Positions 1-10,220 of a stretch of DNA of 64,000 nucleotides are shown here, piece by piece. Positions within the stretch are counted from its first letter, which is position 1. Each line of letters opens with the position of its first letter. The translations under genes were made by a program, and so were the position numbers. The notes below the pieces were generated by a model, which saw only the letters and a program-made list of their open reading frames with translations, was not told where the DNA came from and did no database searches. The stretch is from Providencia rettgeri (lineage in GTDB: Bacteria; Pseudomonadota; Gammaproteobacteria; Enterobacterales; Enterobacteriaceae). The stretch lies in the NCBI RefSeq assembly GCF_023205015.1, contig NZ_CP096258.1, positions 496,001 through 560,000 of the forward strand. The letters are read 5' to 3'.

Positions 1-102
1 AATGACATTTTATTTTTAATTAAATGGATATAATTGGTTTCATTAACGGCAGCGTGTGATTGTTAGCTGATAACTCCATTTATGAATATAATGATATAGA
101 AC

Positions 103-3100
103 ATGACAGATAAAACTATTACCGATAAATTAAAAAACATAGAAATCCAAAAGTTTAAAGTCCAAGGGCTTGATTTAATTGTAACTAAGCCTGATGGTTC
201 TATTGAGAACATTAAAAATGGGTTGTCTGAAGTTATTTTAGGAAATATGACACTATTGACTGAGCAAGGAGCGATTCTTTCACAAGATGAGATTCTATCA
301 TCAATAACCTTAAACGTGGGGGCCGATGCTGTTTATATCAAAGAGCAATTAACGAGTGATGTTGTCGAATATACGGACAATCAAGACTCAAAAAATATGA
401 GTGAACAAGTAGACAGTGAGGAGCAGCCAGATAATGACCGACAAGACGAGGAGCAAAGATTTAGTCAAAAACTGGCAGAGTTAAATCAAAAAAATCAACA
501 ATTAGAAAAGACACTTCAGGCCCTGTCTTCGGAGAATGACGAAAAAGAGATATTACTTAGTTCATCTTTAACAAAGCTGACAGAAGCGAAAAAACAGCTA
601 AATAAAAAAAACAAAGCAGAAAAAGCACAGGGAGAAGACAACGACTTAAGCTTTTCTCCGCCACCCGCCCCCGTGGCTACGCCAATAAGTACTTCGTCAT
701 CATCCTCTCAGTCTGCAAATAAGCCTGCAACAGCCCCTTTAATATCTAAACCGATTACACCGGTTTTTATTCAGGGGAAACTCAGTGAAGAGTCTGACTC
801 AGGGAGAAAGGGCGATAATATTACCCATATTAATACTCCGACATTGACAGGGGTTGTCTCTCCCGATAGTCAGGCTTATCTCACAATTAATAATAAGAAA
901 CATCCGGTCACTGCAGATAAAGACGGGAAGTGGTCATTAAAAATTACAGAACCGTTAGAAGATAAGATATATGAATATTCATTAGTGGCTTCCTCCGGTG
1001 GCGGTAAGCCTGTGACGGTGAACGGCCAATTTGAAGTGGACACGCAGCTTGATAACCTCTCTGTTAGTCTTGATGGGCATCCGAATATCGAAATGTTAGG
1101 GGGGAGACAAACGAATAATCAGGTTCCTACTTTTGCCGGGAAAACCGAAGCTGGCAGTTCAGTAACACTAGCGATTGCAGGACAAACATTATCGACAGTC
1201 GCTGATGATAAGGGCGGGTGGCGAATTACGGTCGAGAAACCATTGGCTGATGGGGTATCAACCTATCAGGTTACCGCAGTGGATGTAGCGGGTAACCAAA
1301 AAACTATCACCGAGACTGTGACCATCAAAACCTCCCTGCCCGATGCAAGTGCACTACTTGATAACTCAGCGGTTTTCTTGACCAATAAAGTGACTCCAAT
1401 GTTGTCGGGAAAAACAGATCCTAACGCCAATATCATCGTTCAGGTCGCTGGAAAAGAGTATTTCGCCAAAGCCAATGAGCAAGGTGATTGGTCACTCACC
1501 ATCAATAATAATCTAGCGGATGGTTCACATGTATTGAAGGTTAAGGTAACAGACAGCGTAGGAAATCAGGGCATATCTATTCAGAGCCTATTAGTCGACA
1601 CCACTCCCCCCGCTGCACAAGCTAAACTGAGTGAGAGCAGCGATTCGGGTAGCAAAGGTGATTATATCACCCAACAAAAAGCCGTCATATTGGAAGGGGA
1701 AACCAAACCGCAATCGACGGTCATGATCCACTTTGCGGGGCAGGAGTACAGCGCCACTTCGGATAAAGACGGGCACTGGGAAGTGCCATTACCGGCAGTG
1801 AAGCAAGACGGTGTGTATGATTATCAGGTTAAAGTGACAGACACCCTTGGAAATACCGGAGCCTCTAAGGGGCAATTTACCGTAGATTCTCAGGTTGATA
1901 GCTTATCTGCTGACCTTGATGTGCAGTCTGATAGTGGCGATATTGGCGATAAAGTCACCAAAGAGACGCGCCCGCACTTTACGGGAAAAGCCGAAGCGGG
2001 TAGCCGTATTGAGTTGACGATTGATGGGCAACAGCTAAAAACATTTGCTGACAGCCATGGAGATTGGGCGGTGGCGGCTCAAGAAGTGTTAACAGACGGT
2101 ACATATGATTATGTGGTGAAAGCCACGGATGTGGCAGGTAATGAGGTTGTGATCACGGAGTCTATACAGATAAAAACCACATTGCAGCCCACAATTTTAC
2201 AACTCAATAATCAGTCTGATTTTATCACTAATCAATTGACCCCCATGCTGTCAGGGCAATCCGAGCCTTACGCCAAAATACAGGTTTCATTGAGTGGAAA
2301 AAGTTACTCAATGGTGGCAGATGCGCAGGGCACTTGGTCGTTTATAGCGACGTCGTTAGTTACGTCGGGAGGTCACCCACTCAAAGTGCAAATCACCGAT
2401 ATTGCTGGAAATAGCGAAAAAATCAGCGAGACGGTATGGGTAGACACCACTCCCCCCGCTGCACAAGCTAAACTGAGTGAGAGCAGTGATTCGGGTAGCA
2501 AAGGTGACAATATCACCCAACAAAAAGCCGTCATATTGGAAGGGGAAACCAAACCGCAATCGACGGTCATGATCCACTTTGCGGGGCAGGAGTACAGCGC
2601 CACTTCGGATAAAGACGGGCACTGGGAAGTGCCATTACCGGCAGTGAAGCAAGACGGTGTGTATGATTATCAGGTTAAAGTGACAGACACCCTTGGAAAT
2701 ACCGGAGCCTCTAAGGGGCAATTCACCGTAGATTCTCAGGTTGATAGCTTATCTGCTGACCTTGATGTGCAGTCTGATAGTGGCGATATTGGCGATAAAG
2801 TCACCAAAGAGACGCGCCCGCACTTTACGGGAAAAGCCGAAGCGGGTAGCCGTATTGAGTTGACGATTGATGGGCAACAGCTAAAAACATTTGCTGACAG
2901 CCATGGAGATTGGGCGGTGGCGGCTCAAGAAGTGTTAACAGACGGTACATATGATTATGTGGTGAAAGCCACGGATGTCGCAGGTAATGAGGTTGTGATC
3001 ACGGAGTCTGTACAGATAAAAACCACATTGCAGCCCACAATTTTACAACTCAATAATCAGTCTGATTTTATCACTAATCAATTGACCCCTATGCTGTCAG

Positions 3101-6100
3101 GGCAATCCGAGCCTTACGCCAAAATACAGGTTTCATTGAGTGGAAAAAGTTACTCAATGGTGGCAGATGCGCAGGGTGCTTGGTCGTTTATAGCGACGTC
3201 GTTAGTTACGTCGGGAGGTCACCCACTCAAAGTGCAAATCACCGATATTGCTGGAAATAGCGAAAAAATCAGCGAGACGGTATGGGTAGACACCACTCCC
3301 CCCGCTGCACAAGCTAAACTGAGTGAGAGCAGTGATTCGGGTAGCAAAGGTGATTATATCACCCAACAAAAAGCCGTCATATTGGAAGGGGAAACCAAAC
3401 CGCAATCGACGGTCATGATCCACTTTGCGGGGCAGGAGTACAGCGCCACTTCGGATAAAGACGGGCACTGGGAAGTGCCATTACCAGCAGTGAAGCAAGA
3501 CGGTGTGTATGATTATCAGGTTAAAGTGACAGACACCCTTGGAAATACCGGAGCCTCTAAGGGGCAATTTACCGTAGATAGCCACGTCGCCCTGAACGCA
3601 GGCTTAGATCTGGCAAGCCAAGAGAATTCGAATGCTTTGATAACTAACCTAAAACGTCCTCAAATTAGTGGTACCTCCGACCCTGAAAGTAAAATTACTG
3701 CTGAGTTTAAAGGGAAAATTAAAACGGTTTATGCAGATAACCAAGGAAAATGGTCTCTGACTTTTGATGTCGATGCGGATGTCGGTAAGGATAACCACTA
3801 CAAGGTTGTCGCAGAAGATGCCGCAGGTAACCAAAATACAATTAATCAGAGCTTTACGTACCTACCTCCCTCATTAGAGGGGGGGAATGCGGAGCTTCCG
3901 ACGCTTATCGCTACATTAGGTGCGGCGTATGATAGTGGAAAGAAAGGTGACTATATCACCAATATCAAAGCGCCTAAGTTTACCGGAGTTGCTACTGCAG
4001 GGGCTAATATTACACTGGTGATCGGGAATGAAAGTTTTCCGGCTGTGGCTGATAAAGTGACTGGTAACTGGGAAATTCAAGTCAAAGAGCTAGCGGAAGG
4101 AAATAGCCAGTACCTTGTAACGGCTGAACACCCAGTAAATGGACAAACAACAGATATCTCTGGAAATATATTTATTGATACCACTGCTCCGGTGTCCACG
4201 ATTGAATTAAGTGCAGAAACGGATACTGGAACGAAAGGAAACTTTATTACTGCACATCGCAACCCTGTATTTACGGGAAAAGGAGAGCCGGGGTGTAAAG
4301 TCATATTGGAATTAAATAATGAGTCGATTCCAACGACTATCGATAATAATGGCAAATGGAGCTTAAAGCTTTCCAATGAATTACCAAAAAACTTTACGGG
4401 TGATTATAAAATTACCGTTACGGATGCGGCAGATAACCAATTTGAAAGAATAGGTACACTGATAATTAATGCAAATCCACCAGAGATAACGGATGCAGCT
4501 CTGGCTTCACCTTGGACGAAAGGTAAATTTCATGGTGATAAATCGACGAATGACTTAGAAGCAACATTCACAGGAAAGGTAACCCCGGGTGCAAGTTTAA
4601 AATTTAAATTTAGATTAAGTAAGAAAGATGAGCATATTTTTTCCATCACTGATATTGATAAAGATGGAAATTGGTCTTTTAGTTTGCCGCCTGGTTTTCT
4701 TGTCGCGGATCGTCGTTATGATCTTGACCAAATGGTATTGGTTGCAACTTCGTCATCAGGAGTTGTTACAGAAAAATCGATTGAAGAAAAAGGTATTCAA
4801 ATCAAAGACAGTGTTTTGAGTGTAACATTTCAAGTGGCCGCAGAGTCGAGTAGTACTGGAGAAGTAAATAGCTCATTAAGTTCAAGCCGCTTGCCAAAGC
4901 TACAGGGAAAGATTTCTGGGGCATCGGATCGTGATGAGCTCAGAGGCTCGATACTCATAGGCGGTAAAACGTATTCAATTAATTTGACCAATGGCCGAAA
5001 AAATTGGGATTTTAAAGTCCCCGATGATGTTCAACTTCCACTAGGAGAAGTTCCCTATACGCTTAAATTTAAAGATGTTTATGGTTCGGTAAGGGAGTTT
5101 TCTTCTTCTGTATTTATCAGTGACTTTAAATTTTACCTTGACCCAGATACGGATTCTGGCCAAATCGGTAACCACTACACCAATCATAAGAAACCTGTTT
5201 ATAAGGGTAAAATAACAGCCGGTGGCACGATCTCAGCGAAAGTAAATGGTCATAATTATCCTATTCAAGCAAATGAGAAAGGAGAGTGGCGTTTCGAAGT
5301 GCCTATTAAAGGGGATGGCGCATACCATATTACTTTTGTTCAAGATGATGGCACTGTTTCAGTAGGACAAACAACTCTCAATATACTCACGACAGAACCC
5401 GTATTTAATGGCTTCGAGATTGTTGATAAGCAGCTTCATGCAGGCACAAAAGTTGCGAATGTCGCGGATCCTAAATTGGTTTTCACTTATCATGGAAACA
5501 TGGATTATTACCTGATCAGCGTGAATGGAAAAACAACGCGGCATAATAAGCTACAAAATAAATACAATGGTTCTAAAACGGTGTTTGCTAATGAATTAGC
5601 CTTACCTGACGGTGAGCATGTGGCAAAAATAACGGCTTTTGATATCGCCGGTAATAAAACTGAACATGAGGTGATAATTAAAGTGCTCAGTGATGAGTCT
5701 GGTAATGTCTCTCCAAGTATTGAATTTGGCGTGAATGGTAAGCAACTCGTTTCTGAAAAAGACGGCAAACTACTTTTCAACCAAAATGACTTAACACTGA
5801 TGGGGACAACAAGTGTTGCCAGTCTGGTTACCATCAAAGATACAAATGGAAAAATACTGGGTACGGCAAAAGCCAATAATCAGGGGATTTGGCAAATACA
5901 ATTACCCAATGATATTGTCCCTGTCGGTATTCAGGATGGTGAAAATATTAAACTATCAGTTACGGCAAAGGATTTAGTTAATCGTGAAACGCAGTTTGAG
6001 TTTGATTTGGTGTATGACATTACGCCTCCAGAATTAACTGGGGAAGTGAATGAGATGCTGAATGGGACTAATGTCTTGAATAGTAGCCAACCCACGTTTA

Positions 6101-7605
6101 GCGGAGAAACTAAAGCCAATGCAGACGTCAGTTTGACGATCAATGGAAATATTTACCATACGACTGCTGATCATGAAGGGAACTGGCAGTTTACATTACC
6201 TGCAGAAAAGTCACTTGCTGATGGCACATACTTTTATGAAATAGAAGCTAAAGATGTGCTTGGACAAATAAACCAGCACAAAGTATCCGATAACTTTGTT
6301 GTAAAAACAGTTGCCTCAGTGACAGGGGAGCTCGATCCTGATTTAGACTCCGGTGCTAAGGGCGATAACTGTACCAATATCAATAAGCCCATATTTAGTG
6401 GAATTACTGAACCAAATGCAGAAATTCGATTGGTTTTCGATAACAAAGTTTCTTTAACGTTTGTCGCTACTGCCAATGAGAAAGGCGAATGGACGCTCCC
6501 TGTTGATATTGAATTGAGTGATGGTCTTCATGAGTATGTTATTTTTGCAAATGATAAGATTCAGGGGATTAAAGGCCAAGTTTCAGGGCAATTGGTGATT
6601 GATACATTAGCACCAGACTACCTGATGGGTGGTGTTGTAGACCCTGTAAGCTTGACGACTCAACAGGATATTTTAACCGATGTTTCTAAGCTAATTTTTG
6701 CAGGAGTTGCAGAGCCTGAAACTCATGTACGGTTAACGATTGGTCAACGGGTTTATACCGATATTAAGATGAACGAACGCGGTGAGTGGGCGTTTACTTT
6801 ACCTGATGCACTAAAAGATGATGATTATCATTATCTAATTGAGGTAACGGATATTGCGGGTAACATTGGTACACAACGTTTAACCGGAACAGTGACCGTT
6901 GACACGACGCCCCCTGAGATAACGGAATACGGCCTAGATCCAATGACTGACTCAGGTTTATTAAATGATGGCGTAACTAACCATAATCACCCAAAATTCA
7001 GTGGAATAACAGAACCTAATGCATTGGTTGAGATCACTATCAACCAAAAAACATACCAAGAGAGCGCCAATGAAAAAGGGGTATGGACAATTCCTGTAAC
7101 AGAGGCTCTGAGTGATGGCGCTTATGATTACCTTATTAAGGTGAAGGATAAAGTCGGTCATAGCGCGGTAAAAACAGGGCAAGTCATCATAGATACTAAA
7201 TCACCTGAATTGAGTGGGAATTTAGATGACTCAACGAATACAGCGGATAAACAGGATGAAATTACCAGTATCAATACGCCAAAGTTCAGTGGTGTAACAG
7301 AGGCAGATACCATGGTATTTCTGACGATTGATAATCAAACCTATCAGCAAAAATCAAATGAAGTGGGCCGATGGGAAATCTCGATGGATAGCCCATTAAA
7401 GGATGGCATTTATGACTATGAAGTCAATGTATATGATCAGGCTGGAAATCAGGCACAGGTTAAAGGGAGTATTACGATTTATTCTGATTTACCAGATGCA
7501 ACCGTAACTCCAGGGCCAACCGATAATAGTGATGTTACTCATGTTGATATTCCTCCGATAGATACCACATTGGTACCACTAGATATTGATAATCACTATT
7601 TTTAG
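103..7605 (+). CDS. Giant Ig-like repeat protein, BapA/adhesin-like
   Basis: A 2500-residue protein. Residues 1-90 resemble the short N-terminal prefix of BapA-type surface proteins. Residues about 115-175 are Glu/Lys/Gln-rich and probably coiled coil, followed by a Pro/Ser/Thr linker (about 180-220). The rest is a long array of bacterial Ig-like domains of roughly 90-100 residues, each with recurring 'SDSG..GD.IT', 'G.TE..A.V', 'G.W....' and 'VDTTPP' elements. Residues about 499-1160 contain near-identical 282-residue blocks. This is typical of cell-surface or biofilm adhesins. What is odd is that I see no Sec signal peptide, no RTX repeats and no C-terminal hydrophobic anchor; the protein simply ends after an acidic, Pro-rich tail. 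No type I secretion genes lie in the window, although the upstream side is cut off. The start codon has no strong Shine-Dalgarno. The adhesin role is inferred from architecture. Confidence 0.85.
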   Translation: MTDKTITDKLKNIEIQKFKVQGLDLIVTKPDGSIENIKNGLSEVILGNMTLLTEQGAILSQDEILSSITLNVGADAVYIKEQLTSDVVEYTDNQDSKNMSEQVDSEEQPDNDRQDEEQRFSQKLAELNQKNQQLEKTLQALSSENDEKEILLSSSLTKLTEAKKQLNKKNKAEKAQGEDNDLSFSPPPAPVATPISTSSSSSQSANKPATAPLISKPITPVFIQGKLSEESDSGRKGDNITHINTPTLTGVVSPDSQAYLTINNKKHPVTADKDGKWSLKITEPLEDKIYEYSLVASSGGGKPVTVNGQFEVDTQLDNLSVSLDGHPNIEMLGGRQTNNQVPTFAGKTEAGSSVTLAIAGQTLSTVADDKGGWRITVEKPLADGVSTYQVTAVDVAGNQKTITETVTIKTSLPDASALLDNSAVFLTNKVTPMLSGKTDPNANIIVQVAGKEYFAKANEQGDWSLTINNNLADGSHVLKVKVTDSVGNQGISIQSLLVDTTPPAAQAKLSESSDSGSKGDYITQQKAVILEGETKPQSTVMIHFAGQEYSATSDKDGHWEVPLPAVKQDGVYDYQVKVTDTLGNTGASKGQFTVDSQVDSLSADLDVQSDSGDIGDKVTKETRPHFTGKAEAGSRIELTIDGQQLKTFADSHGDWAVAAQEVLTDGTYDYVVKATDVAGNEVVITESIQIKTTLQPTILQLNNQSDFITNQLTPMLSGQSEPYAKIQVSLSGKSYSMVADAQGTWSFIATSLVTSGGHPLKVQITDIAGNSEKISETVWVDTTPPAAQAKLSESSDSGSKGDNITQQKAVILEGETKPQSTVMIHFAGQEYSATSDKDGHWEVPLPAVKQDGVYDYQVKVTDTLGNTGASKGQFTVDSQVDSLSADLDVQSDSGDIGDKVTKETRPHFTGKAEAGSRIELTIDGQQLKTFADSHGDWAVAAQEVLTDGTYDYVVKATDVAGNEVVITESVQIKTTLQPTILQLNNQSDFITNQLTPMLSGQSEPYAKIQVSLSGKSYSMVADAQGAWSFIATSLVTSGGHPLKVQITDIAGNSEKISETVWVDTTPPAAQAKLSESSDSGSKGDYITQQKAVILEGETKPQSTVMIHFAGQEYSATSDKDGHWEVPLPAVKQDGVYDYQVKVTDTLGNTGASKGQFTVDSHVALNAGLDLASQENSNALITNLKRPQISGTSDPESKITAEFKGKIKTVYADNQGKWSLTFDVDADVGKDNHYKVVAEDAAGNQNTINQSFTYLPPSLEGGNAELPTLIATLGAAYDSGKKGDYITNIKAPKFTGVATAGANITLVIGNESFPAVADKVTGNWEIQVKELAEGNSQYLVTAEHPVNGQTTDISGNIFIDTTAPVSTIELSAETDTGTKGNFITAHRNPVFTGKGEPGCKVILELNNESIPTTIDNNGKWSLKLSNELPKNFTGDYKITVTDAADNQFERIGTLIINANPPEITDAALASPWTKGKFHGDKSTNDLEATFTGKVTPGASLKFKFRLSKKDEHIFSITDIDKDGNWSFSLPPGFLVADRRYDLDQMVLVATSSSGVVTEKSIEEKGIQIKDSVLSVTFQVAAESSSTGEVNSSLSSSRLPKLQGKISGASDRDELRGSILIGGKTYSINLTNGRKNWDFKVPDDVQLPLGEVPYTLKFKDVYGSVREFSSSVFISDFKFYLDPDTDSGQIGNHYTNHKKPVYKGKITAGGTISAKVNGHNYPIQANEKGEWRFEVPIKGDGAYHITFVQDDGTVSVGQTTLNILTTEPVFNGFEIVDKQLHAGTKVANVADPKLVFTYHGNMDYYLISVNGKTTRHNKLQNKYNGSKTVFANELALPDGEHVAKITAFDIAGNKTEHEVIIKVLSDESGNVSPSIEFGVNGKQLVSEKDGKLLFNQNDLTLMGTTSVASLVTIKDTNGKILGTAKANNQGIWQIQLPNDIVPVGIQDGENIKLSVTAKDLVNRETQFEFDLVYDITPPELTGEVNEMLNGTNVLNSSQPTFSGETKANADVSLTINGNIYHTTADHEGNWQFTLPAEKSLADGTYFYEIEAKDVLGQINQHKVSDNFVVKTVASVTGELDPDLDSGAKGDNCTNINKPIFSGITEPNAEIRLVFDNKVSLTFVATANEKGEWTLPVDIELSDGLHEYVIFANDKIQGIKGQVSGQLVIDTLAPDYLMGGVVDPVSLTTQQDILTDVSKLIFAGVAEPETHVRLTIGQRVYTDIKMNERGEWAFTLPDALKDDDYHYLIEVTDIAGNIGTQRLTGTVTVDTTPPEITEYGLDPMTDSGLLNDGVTNHNHPKFSGITEPNALVEITINQKTYQESANEKGVWTIPVTEALSDGAYDYLIKVKDKVGHSAVKTGQVIIDTKSPELSGNLDDSTNTADKQDEITSINTPKFSGVTEADTMVFLTIDNQTYQQKSNEVGRWEISMDSPLKDGIYDYEVNVYDQAGNQAQVKGSITIYSDLPDATVTPGPTDNSDVTHVDIPPIDTTLVPLDIDNHYF
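1597..3580 (+). repeat. Tandem 846-bp near-identical intragenic repeats (2 full + 1 partial)
   Basis: The block starting with the codons for DTTPPAAQAKLSESSDSG begins at 1597, 2443 and 3289, an exact 846-bp (282-codon) period. The first two copies differ at only three amino acids (Y/N, I/V and T/A). The third copy is partial and diverges after about 3580. Each full unit spans about three Ig-like domains. Identity at the DNA level indicates recent duplication or gene conversion and predicts repeat-number variation between strains. Confidence 0.95.
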
Positions 7606-7612
7606 TCAAACG

Positions 7613-7639
7613 GAGCCTTACCCTGAAATGGTGAGGCTC
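7613..7639 (+). terminator. Hairpin after the Ig-repeat gene
   Basis: Inverted repeat GAGCCTTACC / GGTGAGGCTC with a 7-nt loop, 9 of 10 pairs, 8 nt after the stop codon. The following T-run is weak. It lies between two convergent genes, so it may serve both. Confidence 0.55.
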
Positions 7640-7677
7640 AAGTTTCGATAGGAGATGATGTGAAGAGATATCGGGTA

Positions 7678-8496
7678 TTAAAGCAGAGGGTAATTAAGGT
7701 TTGGTTGGGAATGAAAACTTTTAAATGCCAGTAAGAAATAAGGGACATCATCATAGCCGACTTCTCGGGCGATACGTGTCATCGGCATATTTTCCGTTCT
7801 CGATAATATCATCGCTTTATTCATTCGGGACATTAAGCTAATCTTGGAAAAATTCGTATATTCACTGGCGAGCCTTCGTTTAAGGGTTGAAGAGCTCATA
7901 TGGAGTTTTTTCGCGATAGTATCTAGGGTATGACACTGTTTTCCAGCGCTATGAAAAATTAAGTCATACACTTTGTCTTTTATCGAAATATTTATTGATG
8001 CATACAATGTAGAGGTAAATTCATTCACTAATAAAAAAAATGACAGAATAAAATTTAAATGAATATGAATCACATTATGGTTGCTAGGGGCGCTAATTTC
8101 TTTAATCGCAGAGTGAAATACATCTTCAATAATCGGGTTTTCATGCAAGCCAGTGCAACAAATTTGGTTTGTTGAGACGTTTTTTTTCTTATTAATAAAC
8201 AATTCGGCATGCTGTTGATAAAAGGATTTCAACATATCTGTGGTCATTGGAAGGACATCGATAGCCAGTCGATTGTGATTATCACGATTGATTATTTCAA
8301 TTGAAGATCCTTTGGGGAGAAAACAGATATCTGAGACTGTCAGCGTTTGCCATGGGCCTTCTTCTATCCGCATTTCAATTTCACCTGAACTCACTTTAAA
8401 TAGTAGTGAGTGCGTTAGATAAAAGCTATTTTTTATTTTATTGGATAGGGTTTCAATATAAGAATGAAACGATTTCACACAGAAATTAGTCGACAT
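7678..8496 (-). CDS. AraC-family transcriptional regulator
   Basis: 272 residues. The N-terminal half looks like a cupin-type sensor domain (residues about 25-85, with 'GPWQTLTVSDICFLPKG'). The C-terminal about 100 residues form a double helix-turn-helix of the AraC type: 'TLDTIAKKLHMSSSTLKRRL' is the first HTH and 'MTRIAREVGYDDVPYFLLAFKSF' contains the second. The gene is convergent with the giant Ig-repeat gene and stands alone, so that gene is one possible target, but no ligand or target can be read from the sequence. It resembles the GadX/virulence-type group in layout more than the catabolic AraC regulator at 45448-46470. Confidence 0.85.
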   Translation of the reverse strand: MSTNFCVKSFHSYIETLSNKIKNSFYLTHSLLFKVSSGEIEMRIEEGPWQTLTVSDICFLPKGSSIEIINRDNHNRLAIDVLPMTTDMLKSFYQQHAELFINKKKNVSTNQICCTGLHENPIIEDVFHSAIKEISAPSNHNVIHIHLNFILSFFLLVNEFTSTLYASINISIKDKVYDLIFHSAGKQCHTLDTIAKKLHMSSSTLKRRLASEYTNFSKISLMSRMNKAMILSRTENMPMTRIAREVGYDDVPYFLLAFKSFHSQPNLNYPLL

Positions 8497-8937
8497 TTTT
8501 GAACCTAAATAAATATTGTCTACGATTGCTACCGTAAAGTTATTCTGGTTGTGTCAAAGAATTGTTCACGGCTTCCATATTGTTAATAACAAACCATTAG
8601 CTTGTATAAGCTAAAATACGATTTGCTATTACCTCCTGATTTAATAAGCATCAACGTTAGCGGTGGTTTATTAAAAGGAACGTAGGGATACTAATTTTAT
8701 GTGGGGGATATTGATTTAATTAATGGTCACGATTTTTTATGTTTTTTAGAGGGAACAATGAATTCGCAATTAGTCAGTAGTATTCCGAGAACTGTGTTTT
8801 TAACATATTGTTTTTATTTAAAATAGTCATTCCAAATTTAATGTCGGAATTGAATTTTTAGGATAATAAGAAGATAAGTAAGAAAAAAGCCAAAGGGAAA
8901 TGACAACGATCAGGCGATAAATATAAAAAAAGTGCAA
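8497..8937. other. Gene-free AT-rich intergenic stretch
   Basis: About 440 bp between the AraC start and the ape1 terminator. No convincing ORF, RNA or repeat is visible. It should hold the promoter of the AraC-type gene, but I cannot assign it. Confidence 0.6.
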
Positions 8938-8975
8938 ATAAAAAGGCAGGGGCATTGAAGATACCGCTGCCTTAT
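8938..8975 (-). terminator. Intrinsic terminator of the patA-patB-ape1 operon
   Basis: Read on the minus strand, AAGGCAG and CTGCCTT form a 7-bp stem followed by a T-run, about 20 nt after the ape1 stop codon. Confidence 0.75.
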
Positions 8976-8993
8976 TGTGTGTTAAACCAATAA

Positions 8994-10220
8994 TTAATTT
9001 AATAGTTGGCTTAACTGGCTATATAGCCCTTGCGCACTCTTCTTATAACCTTCGGCAGAGAGATGCACATTGTCTGGTCGGGCTAAATCTTGTGCTGCCC
9101 ATGTGCGAATTGAGCAAGGGCCACCCATAAAGGCTTGCCAGTCCCAAAATAACGTATTTTCTTGAGCGGCCACCGCCTTTTGAATTTGAATCACACTCGT
9201 TAAATTCACTGGCATTTGAGCTTGGCAACTCGCTGCATCATTAAATTTAAGTGAATCATTCGGGCCGACAAGTAAAATAACGCTATTTGGCATTTGTTGG
9301 CGAATTAAGCGAATTTTAGCGCGCAAATTTTGCTCGTAAGCGGCTAAATCTAACGTATCGTTAAAAGCCTCATTGGTTCCATAGGCTAAAATCACCATGT
9401 CAGGGGACATTTGTGCTAAGGTTTCGCTCCACTGTGGCTGCCATTTATCTGCCATACTCAATGTTGCACCATTGAGCCCCAGCGCGGAAAGCATAACTCC
9501 TGGCTTTTGTGAACGCACTAACCATCCACCGATTTTTAGCCCATTTCCTTTATTAACGGTAACTTGAGCTGGAAGCTGGGTATTGACAGGCGACGAAAAT
9601 ACCCATTGATTTCCTGTAGCGGGCAATGCCACGTTAGGGGAAACCGCAGGAGCAACACGCATTTGTGAATCACCTGTGCTTTGGTATAGAGTTTGTAGCT
9701 GATAAGCCCCTAACGCAGGCTGTAAAGGCTTGAGCACCACTTTGCTATTAGCGGCTTGTGGCTCGGCGATTAGCCCACCGAGTGGGTAATCAAAGCGTTC
9801 ATCTTTACGGCTTGAAGCCAGTGACCACTCTTTCTTTTCGCTCATACGGTTAATGGTTGCTGTTCGTTGTCCTGGTACTGAAATTGGCGGAATAAAACCT
9901 GGGCCTGCATCACCATAACGTTGCTGAAGCAATGTTCTTAAATTGCCACTGAAAAAGTCAGCAGCAGTGTGTGAATCACCAATTTGGACGATGTGTACTT
10001 GCTGGTTACCTTGGCGCAACTTATTCGCCAACTGTGGCAAATTAGGCTCTGCGTTATTGACCAACTGTCCTTGTGTAACCGCTGGCTGACTTTTAGGCAA
10101 GCTAGTTTTACGAGTTTTGTCTGATGTGTTCTGGCAAGACAATAAGCCCAGCGACAAAAGCGCAATCACGCCACCCGCCAATATTTTGGACTTAGCTTGA
10201 CACAGTTTGTTCAGTTTCAT
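8994..10220 (-). CDS. ape1: Peptidoglycan O-acetyl esterase (Ape1-like), SGNH-family lipoprotein
   Basis: 408 residues. A signal peptide with lipobox LLSC (Cys29) indicates an envelope lipoprotein. The catalytic SGNH motif GDSHT places the nucleophile at Ser83, and DNVHLS near the C terminus gives Asp383 and His386 of the triad. This matches Ape1 of Neisseria, which removes O-acetyl groups from MurNAc so that lytic transglycosylases can act. It is the last gene of a patA-patB-ape1 operon, and its start lies inside the end of patB (29-bp overlap), which suggests translational coupling. The operon context makes the esterase call much stronger than a generic GDSL lipase. Periplasmic or outer-membrane-anchored location is inferred. 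Confidence 0.85.
   Translation of the reverse strand: MKLNKLCQAKSKILAGGVIALLSLGLLSCQNTSDKTRKTSLPKSQPAVTQGQLVNNAEPNLPQLANKLRQGNQQVHIVQIGDSHTAADFFSGNLRTLLQQRYGDAGPGFIPPISVPGQRTATINRMSEKKEWSLASSRKDERFDYPLGGLIAEPQAANSKVVLKPLQPALGAYQLQTLYQSTGDSQMRVAPAVSPNVALPATGNQWVFSSPVNTQLPAQVTVNKGNGLKIGGWLVRSQKPGVMLSALGLNGATLSMADKWQPQWSETLAQMSPDMVILAYGTNEAFNDTLDLAAYEQNLRAKIRLIRQQMPNSVILLVGPNDSLKFNDAASCQAQMPVNLTSVIQIQKAVAAQENTLFWDWQAFMGGPCSIRTWAAQDLARPDNVHLSAEGYKKSAQGLYSQLSQLLN

Noticed and set aside
2356..3468. Near-identical antisense ORFs (88 codons) at 2356-2622 and 3202-3468
   Set aside because: They are opposite-strand shadows of the 846-bp repeats in the Ig-repeat gene; their similarity comes from the repeat itself.
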